Shown: in pieces, positions 55,163-63,126 of the stretch | How the letters are laid out: every line of letters starts with the position of its first letter | Numbering within the stretch: the stretch's first letter is position 1 | Assembly: GCF_007991755.1 (NCBI RefSeq) | Contig: NZ_BJYY01000013.1 | Coordinates: forward strand, 587,804-651,803 | Reading direction: 5' to 3' | DNA length: 64,000 nt | Source of the DNA: Cellulomonas aerilata | Lineage (GTDB): Bacteria; Actinomycetota; Actinomycetes; Actinomycetales; Cellulomonadaceae | Notes under the pieces: model-generated | Databases searched by the model: none | The model's input: only the letters and a program-made list of their open reading frames with translations | Told to the model about the DNA's origin: nothing | Program-made: the position numbers and the translations under genes

Positions 55163-56218
55163 TCAGCCCTTCTCGGCGTCGATCCAGGCGCAGAGCCGGG
55201 CGACGCCCTCCTCCACCATCACCTCGGGGGTCCAGCCGAGGGCGGCGGTGGTCTCGTCGATGACGCACGAGGCGTGCCGGACGTCGCCGTCGCGGAACTG
55301 CCCCGTCACGTGGGGCGCGGGCGCGCCGTACAGCCCGGCGACGATCTCCGCCAGGCGCGCGATGGTCGTGGCCTCGCCCGAGCCGACGTCGTACGGCGTC
55401 GCGGACGGCGTCGTGGCGAGCGTCCCGGCGACGATGGCGCGGGCCACGTCGTCGATGAACACGAAGTCGCGGACGATGTCGCCGTCCTCGTACACCGGGA
55501 TGCTCTTGCCCTCCTTCGCCAGCCGGGCGAAGAACGGCACGATGCCGGTGTACGGGTTGATGAGGGACTGGCCGGGTCCGTAGACGTTCTGCAGCCGGAA
55601 CAGCACCGGCGTGACCTTCATCGCCAGGCACCACGCGACGAGCACGTGCTCCTGGGCGAGCTTGGTGGAGCCGTAGACGCTGGTCGGGCGGGGCTCGACG
55701 GCGTTGGACCGGAACGGCGTCGCCGTCAGCCCCGGGAAGTCCCACTCACCGCGGTCGAGCTGCTCGCGCGTGCGCTGCCCCGGGTAGACCGTCGCACCGC
55801 CGGCGTCGACCCAGGCGCCCTCGCCGTACACGGCGCGGCTGGAGGTCAGGACGATGCGGTCGGGCAGCGCCTCGTGACGCACGAGGGCGTCGAGCATCTC
55901 GGTCGTCCCGACCACGTTGACGAGCGCGTGCCGGCTCGCCTGGGTCAGTGACTGGCCGGTGCCCGTCTCGGCCGCCAGGTGCACGATCGTCGTGGGACGC
56001 ACGTCCGCCAGCACGCGGTCCCAGTCGGCCGCGGACGTGACGTCGGCCACGACCAGCTCGACGCGCTCGTCCAGGGCGGCCGGGCGGTCGGCGCTCGAGT
56101 GGATCTGCGGGTGCATGTTGTCGACCGCGACCACGCGGTCGAACGTGTCGGCCAGCGCGCTCGACAGGGCGCACCCGATGAAGCCGGCCCCTCCGGTCAC
56201 GAGACAGGTCTCGGACAT
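55163..56218 (-). CDS. NAD-dependent sugar epimerase/dehydratase
   Basis: A 351-residue extended short-chain dehydrogenase. The NAD loop is VTGGAGFIGCAL, followed by HLAAETGTGQSL, TSSRAVYGEG and the catalytic YGSTKLAQEH, then LQNVYGPGQS and FVFIDDVARAIV. It acts on a nucleotide sugar, but the motifs do not fix whether it is a 4-epimerase or a dehydratase. It is not RmlB. GAGGAGGA precedes the ATG. It is placed just before the ABC exporter genes. Confidence 0.88.
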   Translation of the reverse strand: MSETCLVTGGAGFIGCALSSALADTFDRVVAVDNMHPQIHSSADRPAALDERVELVVADVTSAADWDRVLADVRPTTIVHLAAETGTGQSLTQASRHALVNVVGTTEMLDALVRHEALPDRIVLTSSRAVYGEGAWVDAGGATVYPGQRTREQLDRGEWDFPGLTATPFRSNAVEPRPTSVYGSTKLAQEHVLVAWCLAMKVTPVLFRLQNVYGPGQSLINPYTGIVPFFARLAKEGKSIPVYEDGDIVRDFVFIDDVARAIVAGTLATTPSATPYDVGSGEATTIARLAEIVAGLYGAPAPHVTGQFRDGDVRHASCVIDETTAALGWTPEVMVEEGVARLCAWIDAEKG

Positions 56219-56265
56219 GGGTCCTCCTCTTTCGTCCTGGTGATCGGTCGCGGCGTCCGGCCCGG

Positions 56266-57783
56266 TCAGCCGAGCTCGCGGACGGCGACCGAGGTCAGCG
56301 TCACGGGCCCGGAGCCGGGGCTCGGGGCCAGCTCGACGTCGTGCGCGCCGGCGGGCAGCACGAAGAAGAGCACGTTCGCGCCCTGACCATAACGCAGCGT
56401 CCTCGGGTCACCCTCACCGGGGCGCGCGACGAGCTCGCCCGGCGCCTGCGCGGTGAACTCGACCCGGAGGGCGGGCTCGCGACCGGCGGTCCCCGTCCAG
56501 CGCAGGCGCGTCACCGCCTCGGCCGGGCCACCCGGCGCACCCGAGCCGGCCGGGTCGGGCCGGGTGACGTCCAGGGTCGCCGGGACGGTGCCGGCCGCGT
56601 CCCACTGCGCGACGGCCTCGGGGCCTGCGGCGTCGTAGGCGTTGGCCCCCGCCCACAGGAACAGGTCGGGAAGCCCCGAGTTGAAGTGCCGCTCGGCCAT
56701 CTCGAGGATGACGACGTCGGGCTGCGTGGCCTCGACAAGCGCCGGCACGTTCGGCGCGTCGCGCGGGACGTCGATGCTGTGCCGCACCTGCACGGTCCGG
56801 CCGAACCCGGACTGCAGGTAGGGCGAGAGCATGTCCGCCATCGAGTCCCGCAGCACGAGCGCCGTCAGGTCGTTGCCCGCACCGGAGGTGCGGGTGGTGC
56901 GCGGCAGGTCCAGCAGCCCGGTGCGCTGGGCACCCGGGGCCTCGACGGTGGTCCCGTCGGGCAGCTCGTACTCGTAGGGCGGCAGCTCCGGGGACAGCTC
57001 GGGCACGGTCCACGGGTTCGGTGCGTCGAGGCTGATCGTGGCCGCGAACTCGTTCTCGCTGTCGATCGTGGTGACCCGCTCCACGTCGGGGACGGGCAGC
57101 CCGGCGAGGTCCGGGTCGAGCTCGCCCAGCCGTTCGGCGATCCCGCGCCAGCCCACGTACGCGCCGTAGTCGGTCCAGTGGCTGTTGAGCGGGGAGTAGG
57201 TGTCGGCGGTCTCGCGCGCCTCGACGAGCGCCGGCCGCAGGTCCAGGACCGGCAGCTCGGGGTGCGCCTGGAGCACCTGGTCCATGATGTGCTCCCCGAC
57301 GAGCCCGTCGGTCCAGGCCGGCAGCTTCTCCGGGTACACCGACCACTTCGCCGGGCCGACGACGACGAGCAGGGGGATGCCCCGCTCCGCGAGCCACTGC
57401 TCCTGCTGGGAGACGACCGTGGCCCAGGTCGCGATCTCCGCCTCGGAGTACTGCCGGCGGCCCAGCGCCTGGGAGAAGTTCGCGTTCTGCACGTCGCCGA
57501 GGAACATCCACCCGTCACGGCCCGCGACGGCGAAGCCCTCGTTGGGCGAGGACCCCAGCCGGTACATCAGCCGGGAGTACGCGCCCACGGCGCCGTCCCA
57601 CAGCGGCGTGGCCTCGCGCAGCTTGTTCGACTCGGCCGCCCAGGTGGACGGGTCGGCGATGACCGCCGACGCCGTCGCCCGCAGCTGGTCGCCCAGGGCG
57701 ATGGCGACGGCCGGGGCGAACAGTGCTGTCACGAACCCGGTGATCACGACCTTGCGCCCGAAGGACGCCGACGGCTTGTTCAT
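56266..57783 (-). CDS. AlgX/AlgJ-like O-acetyltransferase, membrane-anchored
   Basis: A 505-residue protein with one N-terminal helix (about 10-30) and an extracytoplasmic SGNH-like domain related to AlgX/AlgJ. Visible are GRDGWMFLGDVQNANFSQAL (about 88-107), VVVGPAKWSVYPEKLP, the catalytic Asn-Ser-His-Trp at about 200-203 followed by TDYGAY, and a RDSM serine loop at about 312-315. The C-terminal 120 residues are beta-rich and may bind glycan. It overlaps the MBOAT gene (TGATG), so acetyl groups are probably passed from MBOAT to this protein to decorate a polysaccharide. Confidence 0.85.
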   Translation of the reverse strand: MNKPSASFGRKVVITGFVTALFAPAVAIALGDQLRATASAVIADPSTWAAESNKLREATPLWDGAVGAYSRLMYRLGSSPNEGFAVAGRDGWMFLGDVQNANFSQALGRRQYSEAEIATWATVVSQQEQWLAERGIPLLVVVGPAKWSVYPEKLPAWTDGLVGEHIMDQVLQAHPELPVLDLRPALVEARETADTYSPLNSHWTDYGAYVGWRGIAERLGELDPDLAGLPVPDVERVTTIDSENEFAATISLDAPNPWTVPELSPELPPYEYELPDGTTVEAPGAQRTGLLDLPRTTRTSGAGNDLTALVLRDSMADMLSPYLQSGFGRTVQVRHSIDVPRDAPNVPALVEATQPDVVILEMAERHFNSGLPDLFLWAGANAYDAAGPEAVAQWDAAGTVPATLDVTRPDPAGSGAPGGPAEAVTRLRWTGTAGREPALRVEFTAQAPGELVARPGEGDPRTLRYGQGANVLFFVLPAGAHDVELAPSPGSGPVTLTSVAVRELG

Positions 57784-59201
57784 CAGAACCTAAAGTAGAG
57801 GAAGGGGCTGTAGGCGCCGGCGAGGACCTTGGCCGCGGCCAGTGCGAACAGCCCGGCGAACATCACGGTGCCGGCCACGACCTTGAGGTCCCGGGGCAGG
57901 CGCGCCCGCAGCCACGGGTAGACGGGGAGACTGAGCACGAGGCCGGCGACCACGGCGACGGCCAGGCCGCCGCTCCAGAACTCGCCGACGGGACGCAGGC
58001 CTGGCCCGGACTCGAGCCCGAGCATGAGCGCCATCATGTGGAAGGCGCCCTCGAAGGTCTCGGCGCGGAACAGCACCCACCCGAAGACCACGACGGCCAT
58101 CGTGTACACCCACCGGATCGCACCGGGGACCCGCTCCTCGAACCTCGTCGCGCGCTCGGCGACGATGAACAGGCCGTGCCACAGGCCCCACACGACGAAC
58201 GTCCACGCCGCGCCGTGCCACAGGCCGGTCAGCACGAAGACGGCCATCAGGTTGACGTAGGTCCGGCCGCTGCCCTTCCGGTTGCCGCCGAGGGAGATGT
58301 ACACGTAGTCGCGGAACCAGCCGGACAGCGTCATGTGCCAGCGACGCCAGAACTCGCGGATCGACCGGGAGATGTAGGGGTAGTTGAAGTTCTCCGGGAA
58401 CCGGAAGCCCATCATCAGGCCCATGCCGATGGCCATGTCGGAGTACGCCGAGAAGTCGAAGTAGATCTGCAGGGTGTAGGCGAGCGCCCCCAGCCACGCG
58501 GTGCCCGTGTCCAGCTGGTCCGGCGGCAGGCCGAAGATCGCGTCGGCGGTCACCGCGAAGGTGTCGGCCAGCAGCACCTTCTTGCAGAAGCCGGTCAGGA
58601 ACCGGACGATGCCGGCGTAGACCATCGACTCCCGGATGGTCCGGTCCGGCAGGTCGTCCGCGATGTCGCTGTAGCGGACGATCGGGCCCGCGATCAGCTG
58701 CGGGAACAGCGACTTGTAGGTCGCGAAGGTGAGCAGGCTGCGGGTCGGGACGACCGTGCCGCGGTAGACGTCGATGAGGTAGCTGACGCCCTGGAACACG
58801 AAGAAGCTGATCCCGAGCGGCAGCAGGGCCGCCACGACCGGGACCGAGCCGAGTCCCACGCGCTCCGCGAGGGCGTCGAGGTTCGTGGTGAGGAACCCGA
58901 CGTACTTGTAGTAGCCGAGCACCGCGAGGTTGACCGCGACGCCGGTCCACATCAGGGCGCGACGCCGCCCGTTGCGACGGGGCTCCTCGCCCGGTGGCAG
59001 CGGCCCCATGAGGGCGCCGACGCCGTAGTTGACGACGATCGCCCCGATGAGGATGGGCAGCCCGCCCGGGTCGCCCAGCCCGTAGAAGCTCAGGCTCGCG
59101 ACGAGGATCCACGGGTTGCGGTAGCGCGGGCTGAGCAGCGCGTAGACGACGAGGAAGATCGGGAAGAACGCGAAGATGAAGGTGTAGCTACTGAAGACCA
59201 T
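57783..59201 (-). CDS. MBOAT-family membrane O-acyltransferase (AlgI-like)
   Basis: A 472-residue membrane protein with about ten helices and the AlgI/DltB-type signatures: FVFQGVSYLIDVYRG, FWRRWHMTLSGWFRDYVYIS followed by LGGNRKG, and the catalytic His in VLTGLWHGAAWTFVVWGLWH. It moves acyl groups across the membrane for use by a partner, here the AlgX-like protein encoded next. The ATG at 59201 begins VFSSYTFIFAFFPIFLVVYA, a typical first helix. Confidence 0.92.
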   Translation of the reverse strand: MVFSSYTFIFAFFPIFLVVYALLSPRYRNPWILVASLSFYGLGDPGGLPILIGAIVVNYGVGALMGPLPPGEEPRRNGRRRALMWTGVAVNLAVLGYYKYVGFLTTNLDALAERVGLGSVPVVAALLPLGISFFVFQGVSYLIDVYRGTVVPTRSLLTFATYKSLFPQLIAGPIVRYSDIADDLPDRTIRESMVYAGIVRFLTGFCKKVLLADTFAVTADAIFGLPPDQLDTGTAWLGALAYTLQIYFDFSAYSDMAIGMGLMMGFRFPENFNYPYISRSIREFWRRWHMTLSGWFRDYVYISLGGNRKGSGRTYVNLMAVFVLTGLWHGAAWTFVVWGLWHGLFIVAERATRFEERVPGAIRWVYTMAVVVFGWVLFRAETFEGAFHMMALMLGLESGPGLRPVGEFWSGGLAVAVVAGLVLSLPVYPWLRARLPRDLKVVAGTVMFAGLFALAAAKVLAGAYSPFLYFRF

Positions 59202-59309
59202 CGACCGCGCCCCGTCGAGCAGTGCGCCGCCGCACCGGCTGTCGCCCGCCGGGCGCGCCCGCGCGGGGACCGCCGGGCGCCACGGGAACGGCTTCGGTCC
59301 CTCTCCCGG

Positions 59310-61178
59310 TCACCGACCGGCCCCGGTGAGGGCACGGGACCGGCGGTAGGCGCCGCGGGCGACGACGTAGAGCGGGCGCAGTGCTGCCGCGAGCCGCGGC
59401 GAGCGCCAGTGCAGGTGCCGCTTGATGCCGGCGAGGGGGTTCTCGGCGGCCGCCTGGGCCTGCTCGAGGTAGTCGACCTGCTCCTGCGTGTAGCCGGGCA
59501 GGTGCGAGCTGACGCGCTGCAGGCGGTACTCGAGGAAGGTGTAGTTGATGCTCGCCCAGTCCGCGTTCAGCACCGACCGCACGTGCATGCCCTCGCTCAT
59601 CGCGGCGTAGCCGAGCAGCCGCTCCTGGACGTGCGGGAGGCCGCCGTCGCCGTACCCGCCCTCCTCGGGGTAGTCCTCGTACCGGAACGGGTACTCGGCC
59701 AGCTTGCGCACCGCCTGCGGGCGGAACCAGAACATGCTCCCCAGCGGCGCGACCGGCGTGGACCGGTCGAAGACGGTCTGGATGCCGAGCCGCTTGGCCC
59801 AGGCCAGCGCGGGCTCGCGGTTGGTGAACCACGCGTGCCCGAGGGTCGGGTAGCCGATGTTGACCACCGGCGGGAAGACGGCTCCGAGGGTCGGCTGCTC
59901 GGCGAACATCTGCAGCACCCGGGTCACGTAGCCCCGGGACCCGAGCAGGTTGTCGAAGAGGTGGTGCTTGAACAGCATCGCGGCGTTGTAGCCGTCCTGC
60001 GGGGACTTCTTGGAGTGCACCTTGCAGACGAGGTCGTACTCGTCGGACAGCAGCACGTCCCGGCAGGCGATGAGGAAGGCGCTCATGTCCCGGCCACGGT
60101 TGGACCCGGAGACCCGCACCTCGACCCGGGCGACGTCGTGGCGCGCGAGCCGCGCCTCGATGTCCTCGCGCCGCCCCTGGTCGCTGGTCGTCACGTACAG
60201 GTGGTACGGGACCGGGATGTTGCGCAGGTACCCCATGATCTCGTCGACCATCTCGGGGTAGTAGATGTGCGCGATGACCGCGACCCGCGGCGTGGGCTCG
60301 GGGACCGGCACGTCGTCCGTGTCGCCCAGGATGTGCAGCAGCGAGAAGTTCGTGTAGAGCGTGCGCGGCTCCGCGCTGCGCACGACGTTCTGCCAGACGA
60401 GGTCGGTCGGGTACTCCGACCGCTCGATCCGCTCCAGGGTGCGCCGGCCGATGATGGCCTGGCGCTCCATGTAGGTCGGCTCGTGGAAGAAGAGCCGTCG
60501 CTTGACCATCGGGCAGCGGTCGTCCAGCAGCAGCGCCGCGTTCTCCAGCGAGGCGTTGTCCGACGGGTAGTGCTCCGGCGGGAAGGCCACCGCGTAGCGG
60601 AACCCGCGCTCCGCGAAGTGCTTGGTGAACCGGGCCTCGTGCTGCAGCACGGACTGCTCGTAGGACGTGATGACCGGCATCGTGTCCCAGTACTCGGCGA
60701 ACTCCGCCGACGTGAACATCCGGTGGCTGATCGCGAGCCACGTCGACTGGATGTGGAACGGCAGCTCGGACGTGTCCACCGCGTCCGGGTGCGGGTTCGG
60801 CCGGATCGCCTTGTGCGCGGTGACGCCCCAGAAGTCGACGTTCGCGGCCGTCATGCGGTCGAACATCTCCCCGAACGGGAACACGGGGCCGAAGAACGTG
60901 TAGTTGAGCAGCAGCAGCTCGTCGTACTCGGCCAGCCGCTCGCGGCCCAGGACCGCCATCGCGTCCTTGTAGGCGCCGACGTCGAAGCCGACGTTCGTCC
61001 GGGTGTAGACGGTGTCGGCCACGCCCTCGAGGCGCTCGCGCCCCTCGGCGGCGAGCGGCAGGTTCGCGACGACGAAGATCGTCTCGACGTGCTCGCGCAG
61101 CTTGCGCAGCTTGTACAGGACGTAGTCGTCGACGATCCCCTGCGGGTCGAAGAACATGTAGATGGCTACCCGCCGCAT
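59310..61178 (-). CDS. RgpF-like rhamnan synthesis glycosyltransferase
   Basis: A 622-residue protein with no membrane helix and two glycosyltransferase-like halves. Residues 1-250 include FFDPQGIVDDYVLYKLRKLR, TRTNVGFDVGAYKDAM and LLLLNYTFFGPVFPFGEMFD. Residues about 285-560 include VAVIAHIYYPEMVDEIMGYL, VSGSNRGRDMSAFLIACRDV, YDLVCKVHSKKS, MFWFRPQAVRKLAEYPFR and LPHVQERLLGYAA. These are the marks of the rhamnan synthesis protein F family. The ATG at 61178 has GAGGA 5-7 nt upstream. It fits with a rhamnose-containing polymer. Confidence 0.9.
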   Translation of the reverse strand: MRRVAIYMFFDPQGIVDDYVLYKLRKLREHVETIFVVANLPLAAEGRERLEGVADTVYTRTNVGFDVGAYKDAMAVLGRERLAEYDELLLLNYTFFGPVFPFGEMFDRMTAANVDFWGVTAHKAIRPNPHPDAVDTSELPFHIQSTWLAISHRMFTSAEFAEYWDTMPVITSYEQSVLQHEARFTKHFAERGFRYAVAFPPEHYPSDNASLENAALLLDDRCPMVKRRLFFHEPTYMERQAIIGRRTLERIERSEYPTDLVWQNVVRSAEPRTLYTNFSLLHILGDTDDVPVPEPTPRVAVIAHIYYPEMVDEIMGYLRNIPVPYHLYVTTSDQGRREDIEARLARHDVARVEVRVSGSNRGRDMSAFLIACRDVLLSDEYDLVCKVHSKKSPQDGYNAAMLFKHHLFDNLLGSRGYVTRVLQMFAEQPTLGAVFPPVVNIGYPTLGHAWFTNREPALAWAKRLGIQTVFDRSTPVAPLGSMFWFRPQAVRKLAEYPFRYEDYPEEGGYGDGGLPHVQERLLGYAAMSEGMHVRSVLNADWASINYTFLEYRLQRVSSHLPGYTQEQVDYLEQAQAAAENPLAGIKRHLHWRSPRLAAALRPLYVVARGAYRRSRALTGAGR

Positions 61179-61259
61179 GCGATTCCTCACTGGAGTCGTT
61201 TGACGGGGCGTCACCCTACCGCCCCGGCACGGGGGCGCCCGTAGCCGCGCAGGTCAGGC

Positions 61260-61279
61260 CCCCGGCGCCCAAGCCGGGG
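61260..61279. terminator. Terminator-like hairpin downstream of the GT2 gene
   Basis: CCCCGGC and GCCGGGG form a perfect 7-bp stem with a 6-nt loop, 11 nt past the stop at 61290. Confidence 0.6.
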
Positions 61280-61289
61280 TCGGCGTGAC

Positions 61290-62285
61290 CTACGGCCGGG
61301 CCGTGCCGACGTCGCGCGAGGCCGTCGGGGCGTCGTCCTCCTGCTCCGCGACGTCCGGCGCCCGGCCGTGCAGCGCCGCGATGTCACCGCGCACGAGGTC
61401 GGTCAGGTGCGTCAGGTGGGCCGCCAGGAGCGCCACCTGGTCGCCGAGCGCCTCGATCCGCTGGTCCTGCTGCTTGGCGAGGCCGGCGAGGTAGACGACC
61501 AGACCGAGGTCCTCGGGCTTGCGCAGACCTGCTCGCAGGTAGCGGTCCCGGACGATGCGCTCGTACCGGCGGTGCACGTGCTCCTGCGCGATGACGGTGT
61601 TGCCGTCCGCACCGGTCGAGTCGCGCCGGTGGTGCCAGAACGCGAGCGGCGCCCCGTCGATGAAGTCGATCGCGTGCCGCTGCAGGAAGCGCAGCGTGAA
61701 GTCCCAGTCCCCCAGGACCGGCAGCGACTCGTCGTACAGGCCCACCTGGCGGTGCACCTCGCGCCGGTACAGGAAGGAGATCGGCGGGCCGTACCCGTTG
61801 CGCAGCGTGTCGAAGAGGGTCACGTCCTGCTGCGCGGCCGCGAGGGTCTCCTCCCCCAGGCGCTCGATCCGGCCGTCGACGATCCGCTCGTACACGACCG
61901 ATGTGCGGACCATGACCCCGGCGGACCCGACGCCCGTGAGGTGCCCGACCGCCCGCTCCAGGAAGTGGGGGTCCCACGTGTCGTCGTCGTCGTGGACGAC
62001 CACGAACGTCGACCGGGTCGCCGCGAGCCCGCGGTTGGACGCGGCCTCCATGCCGACCGACTCCGGCAGGTGCAGCACCCGCAGGCGCCCGTCCGCCCGG
62101 GCGGCGATCCGTGCCGCGAGGTCGTCCACCGGCGCCGGGTCGCCCCCGTCGTTGACGACGACGACGACGAAGTCGTCGAACGTCTGGCGGAGGATGTCGT
62201 CGAGCGCCCGCTCCAGCAGCAGCGGACGTTGCTTGGTCCGCGTGATGATCGCCACGGAGGGATCCCTCGGGCCGGATCGCACCAT
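61290..62285 (-). CDS. GT2 family glycosyltransferase
   Basis: A 331-residue GT-A enzyme. It has SVAIITRTKQRPLLLERALD, VVVVNDGGDPAPVDDL, ASNRGLAATRSTFVVVHDDD (a DDDD metal motif) and YGPPISFLYRREVHRQVGLY with LPVLGDWDFTLRFLQRH, the acceptor-base region. A C-terminal coiled-coil of about 60 residues (QDQRIEALGDQVALLAAHLT) may mediate assembly. The ATG at 62285 has GAGGAG 9 nt upstream. Confidence 0.9.
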   Translation of the reverse strand: MVRSGPRDPSVAIITRTKQRPLLLERALDDILRQTFDDFVVVVVNDGGDPAPVDDLAARIAARADGRLRVLHLPESVGMEAASNRGLAATRSTFVVVHDDDDTWDPHFLERAVGHLTGVGSAGVMVRTSVVYERIVDGRIERLGEETLAAAQQDVTLFDTLRNGYGPPISFLYRREVHRQVGLYDESLPVLGDWDFTLRFLQRHAIDFIDGAPLAFWHHRRDSTGADGNTVIAQEHVHRRYERIVRDRYLRAGLRKPEDLGLVVYLAGLAKQQDQRIEALGDQVALLAAHLTHLTDLVRGDIAALHGRAPDVAEQEDDAPTASRDVGTARP

Positions 62286-62460
62286 GCGGAGAGCTCCTCG
62301 TCGAGTCGCGGGCCGGGCACGCCGGGCTGGGGGTCCTGCGGACCCGCGCAATCTACAGGTGCCGCTCGCACGCCCTGCACGATCGCGCGCCGACCCGTCG
62401 AACGTCCCCCGGACGGGTACCCTCGCGGTCTCGCACGTCCCCGAGGAACGGGTCCGCCGC

Positions 62461-63126
62461 ATGTCCATGCCCCGACGCGCCGTGGTGCCTGCGGTCGCCT
62501 GCGCCGTCCTGGCCGTGGGCATCGCCGTCGCCGTCCCGGCGCTGACCGGCCCCGGGTCCCCGCCCGGGACGCGTGGTGCGGCCGCGCCGGGCACGACCGC
62601 CGGCGGTCCGGGCGCGACGCCCGGCGGGTCGAGCGGGACGGCCGCCGTGCCGGCTGCCGGCGTCCCCGCCGCGCCCGACGGCGTGGCACCCGGCCCGGAC
62701 GCCTCGTCGTCGCCGGGTCCGGAGGCCGGGCCGACCGCGGCAGCGCCCGCGTCCCCGCCCCCGCCCCCTGCCGCGCCCCCCGCCGCGACGGACGTCGACG
62801 AGGACGCCGGGGTCCCGGGCGGTCTGGCACCGGCCGGGGTCGTGCTGACCAGCGTGGAGCGGCTCGGGGACGGGCACCTGCGGGTCGGCGGGTACGTCCA
62901 GGACGTCCTGGAGCCGGACGGCACGTGCGTGGCCACGGCCAGCGCTCAGGGCGCGAGCTACTCCGCGTCGAGCCGGGCGACACCCGAGGCCACGATGACG
63001 GACTGCGGCCCGATGGACATCGCCGTCGCACCGCCCGCCGGGCCGGCGACGTGGACCGTGCAGATCACCTACCGCTCGAGCGTGAGCGCCGGCACCAGCC
63101 CGGCCACCAAAGTGGAGATGCCATGA
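62461..63126 (+). CDS. Secreted or anchored Pro-rich protein, unknown function
   Basis: A 221-residue protein with a signal-like N-terminal helix (VVPAVACAVLAVGIAVAVPA, about 8-27). A Pro/Ala/Gly-rich linker runs to about residue 125, and a compact C-terminal beta-type domain has two Cys (GTCVATASAQ and TDCGPMDIAV) that may form a disulfide. No family was recognised. GAGGAA lies upstream of the ATG, and a TACCCT box lies at 62418-62423. It is coupled to the next gene (ATGA), suggesting both products are exported together. Confidence 0.65.
   Translation: MSMPRRAVVPAVACAVLAVGIAVAVPALTGPGSPPGTRGAAAPGTTAGGPGATPGGSSGTAAVPAAGVPAAPDGVAPGPDASSSPGPEAGPTAAAPASPPPPPAAPPAATDVDEDAGVPGGLAPAGVVLTSVERLGDGHLRVGGYVQDVLEPDGTCVATASAQGASYSASSRATPEATMTDCGPMDIAVAPPAGPATWTVQITYRSSVSAGTSPATKVEMP

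Noticed and set aside
55163..56218. RmlB (dTDP-glucose 4,6-dehydratase)
   Set aside because: The catalytic region reads YGSTK and the protein lacks the RmlB active-site pattern; a general epimerase/dehydratase call is safer.
58038..61244. 1068-residue plus-strand frame opposite MBOAT and RgpF-like genes
   Set aside because: It crosses two real genes on the other strand and their gap, and has a shadow-like His/Val/Gln composition.
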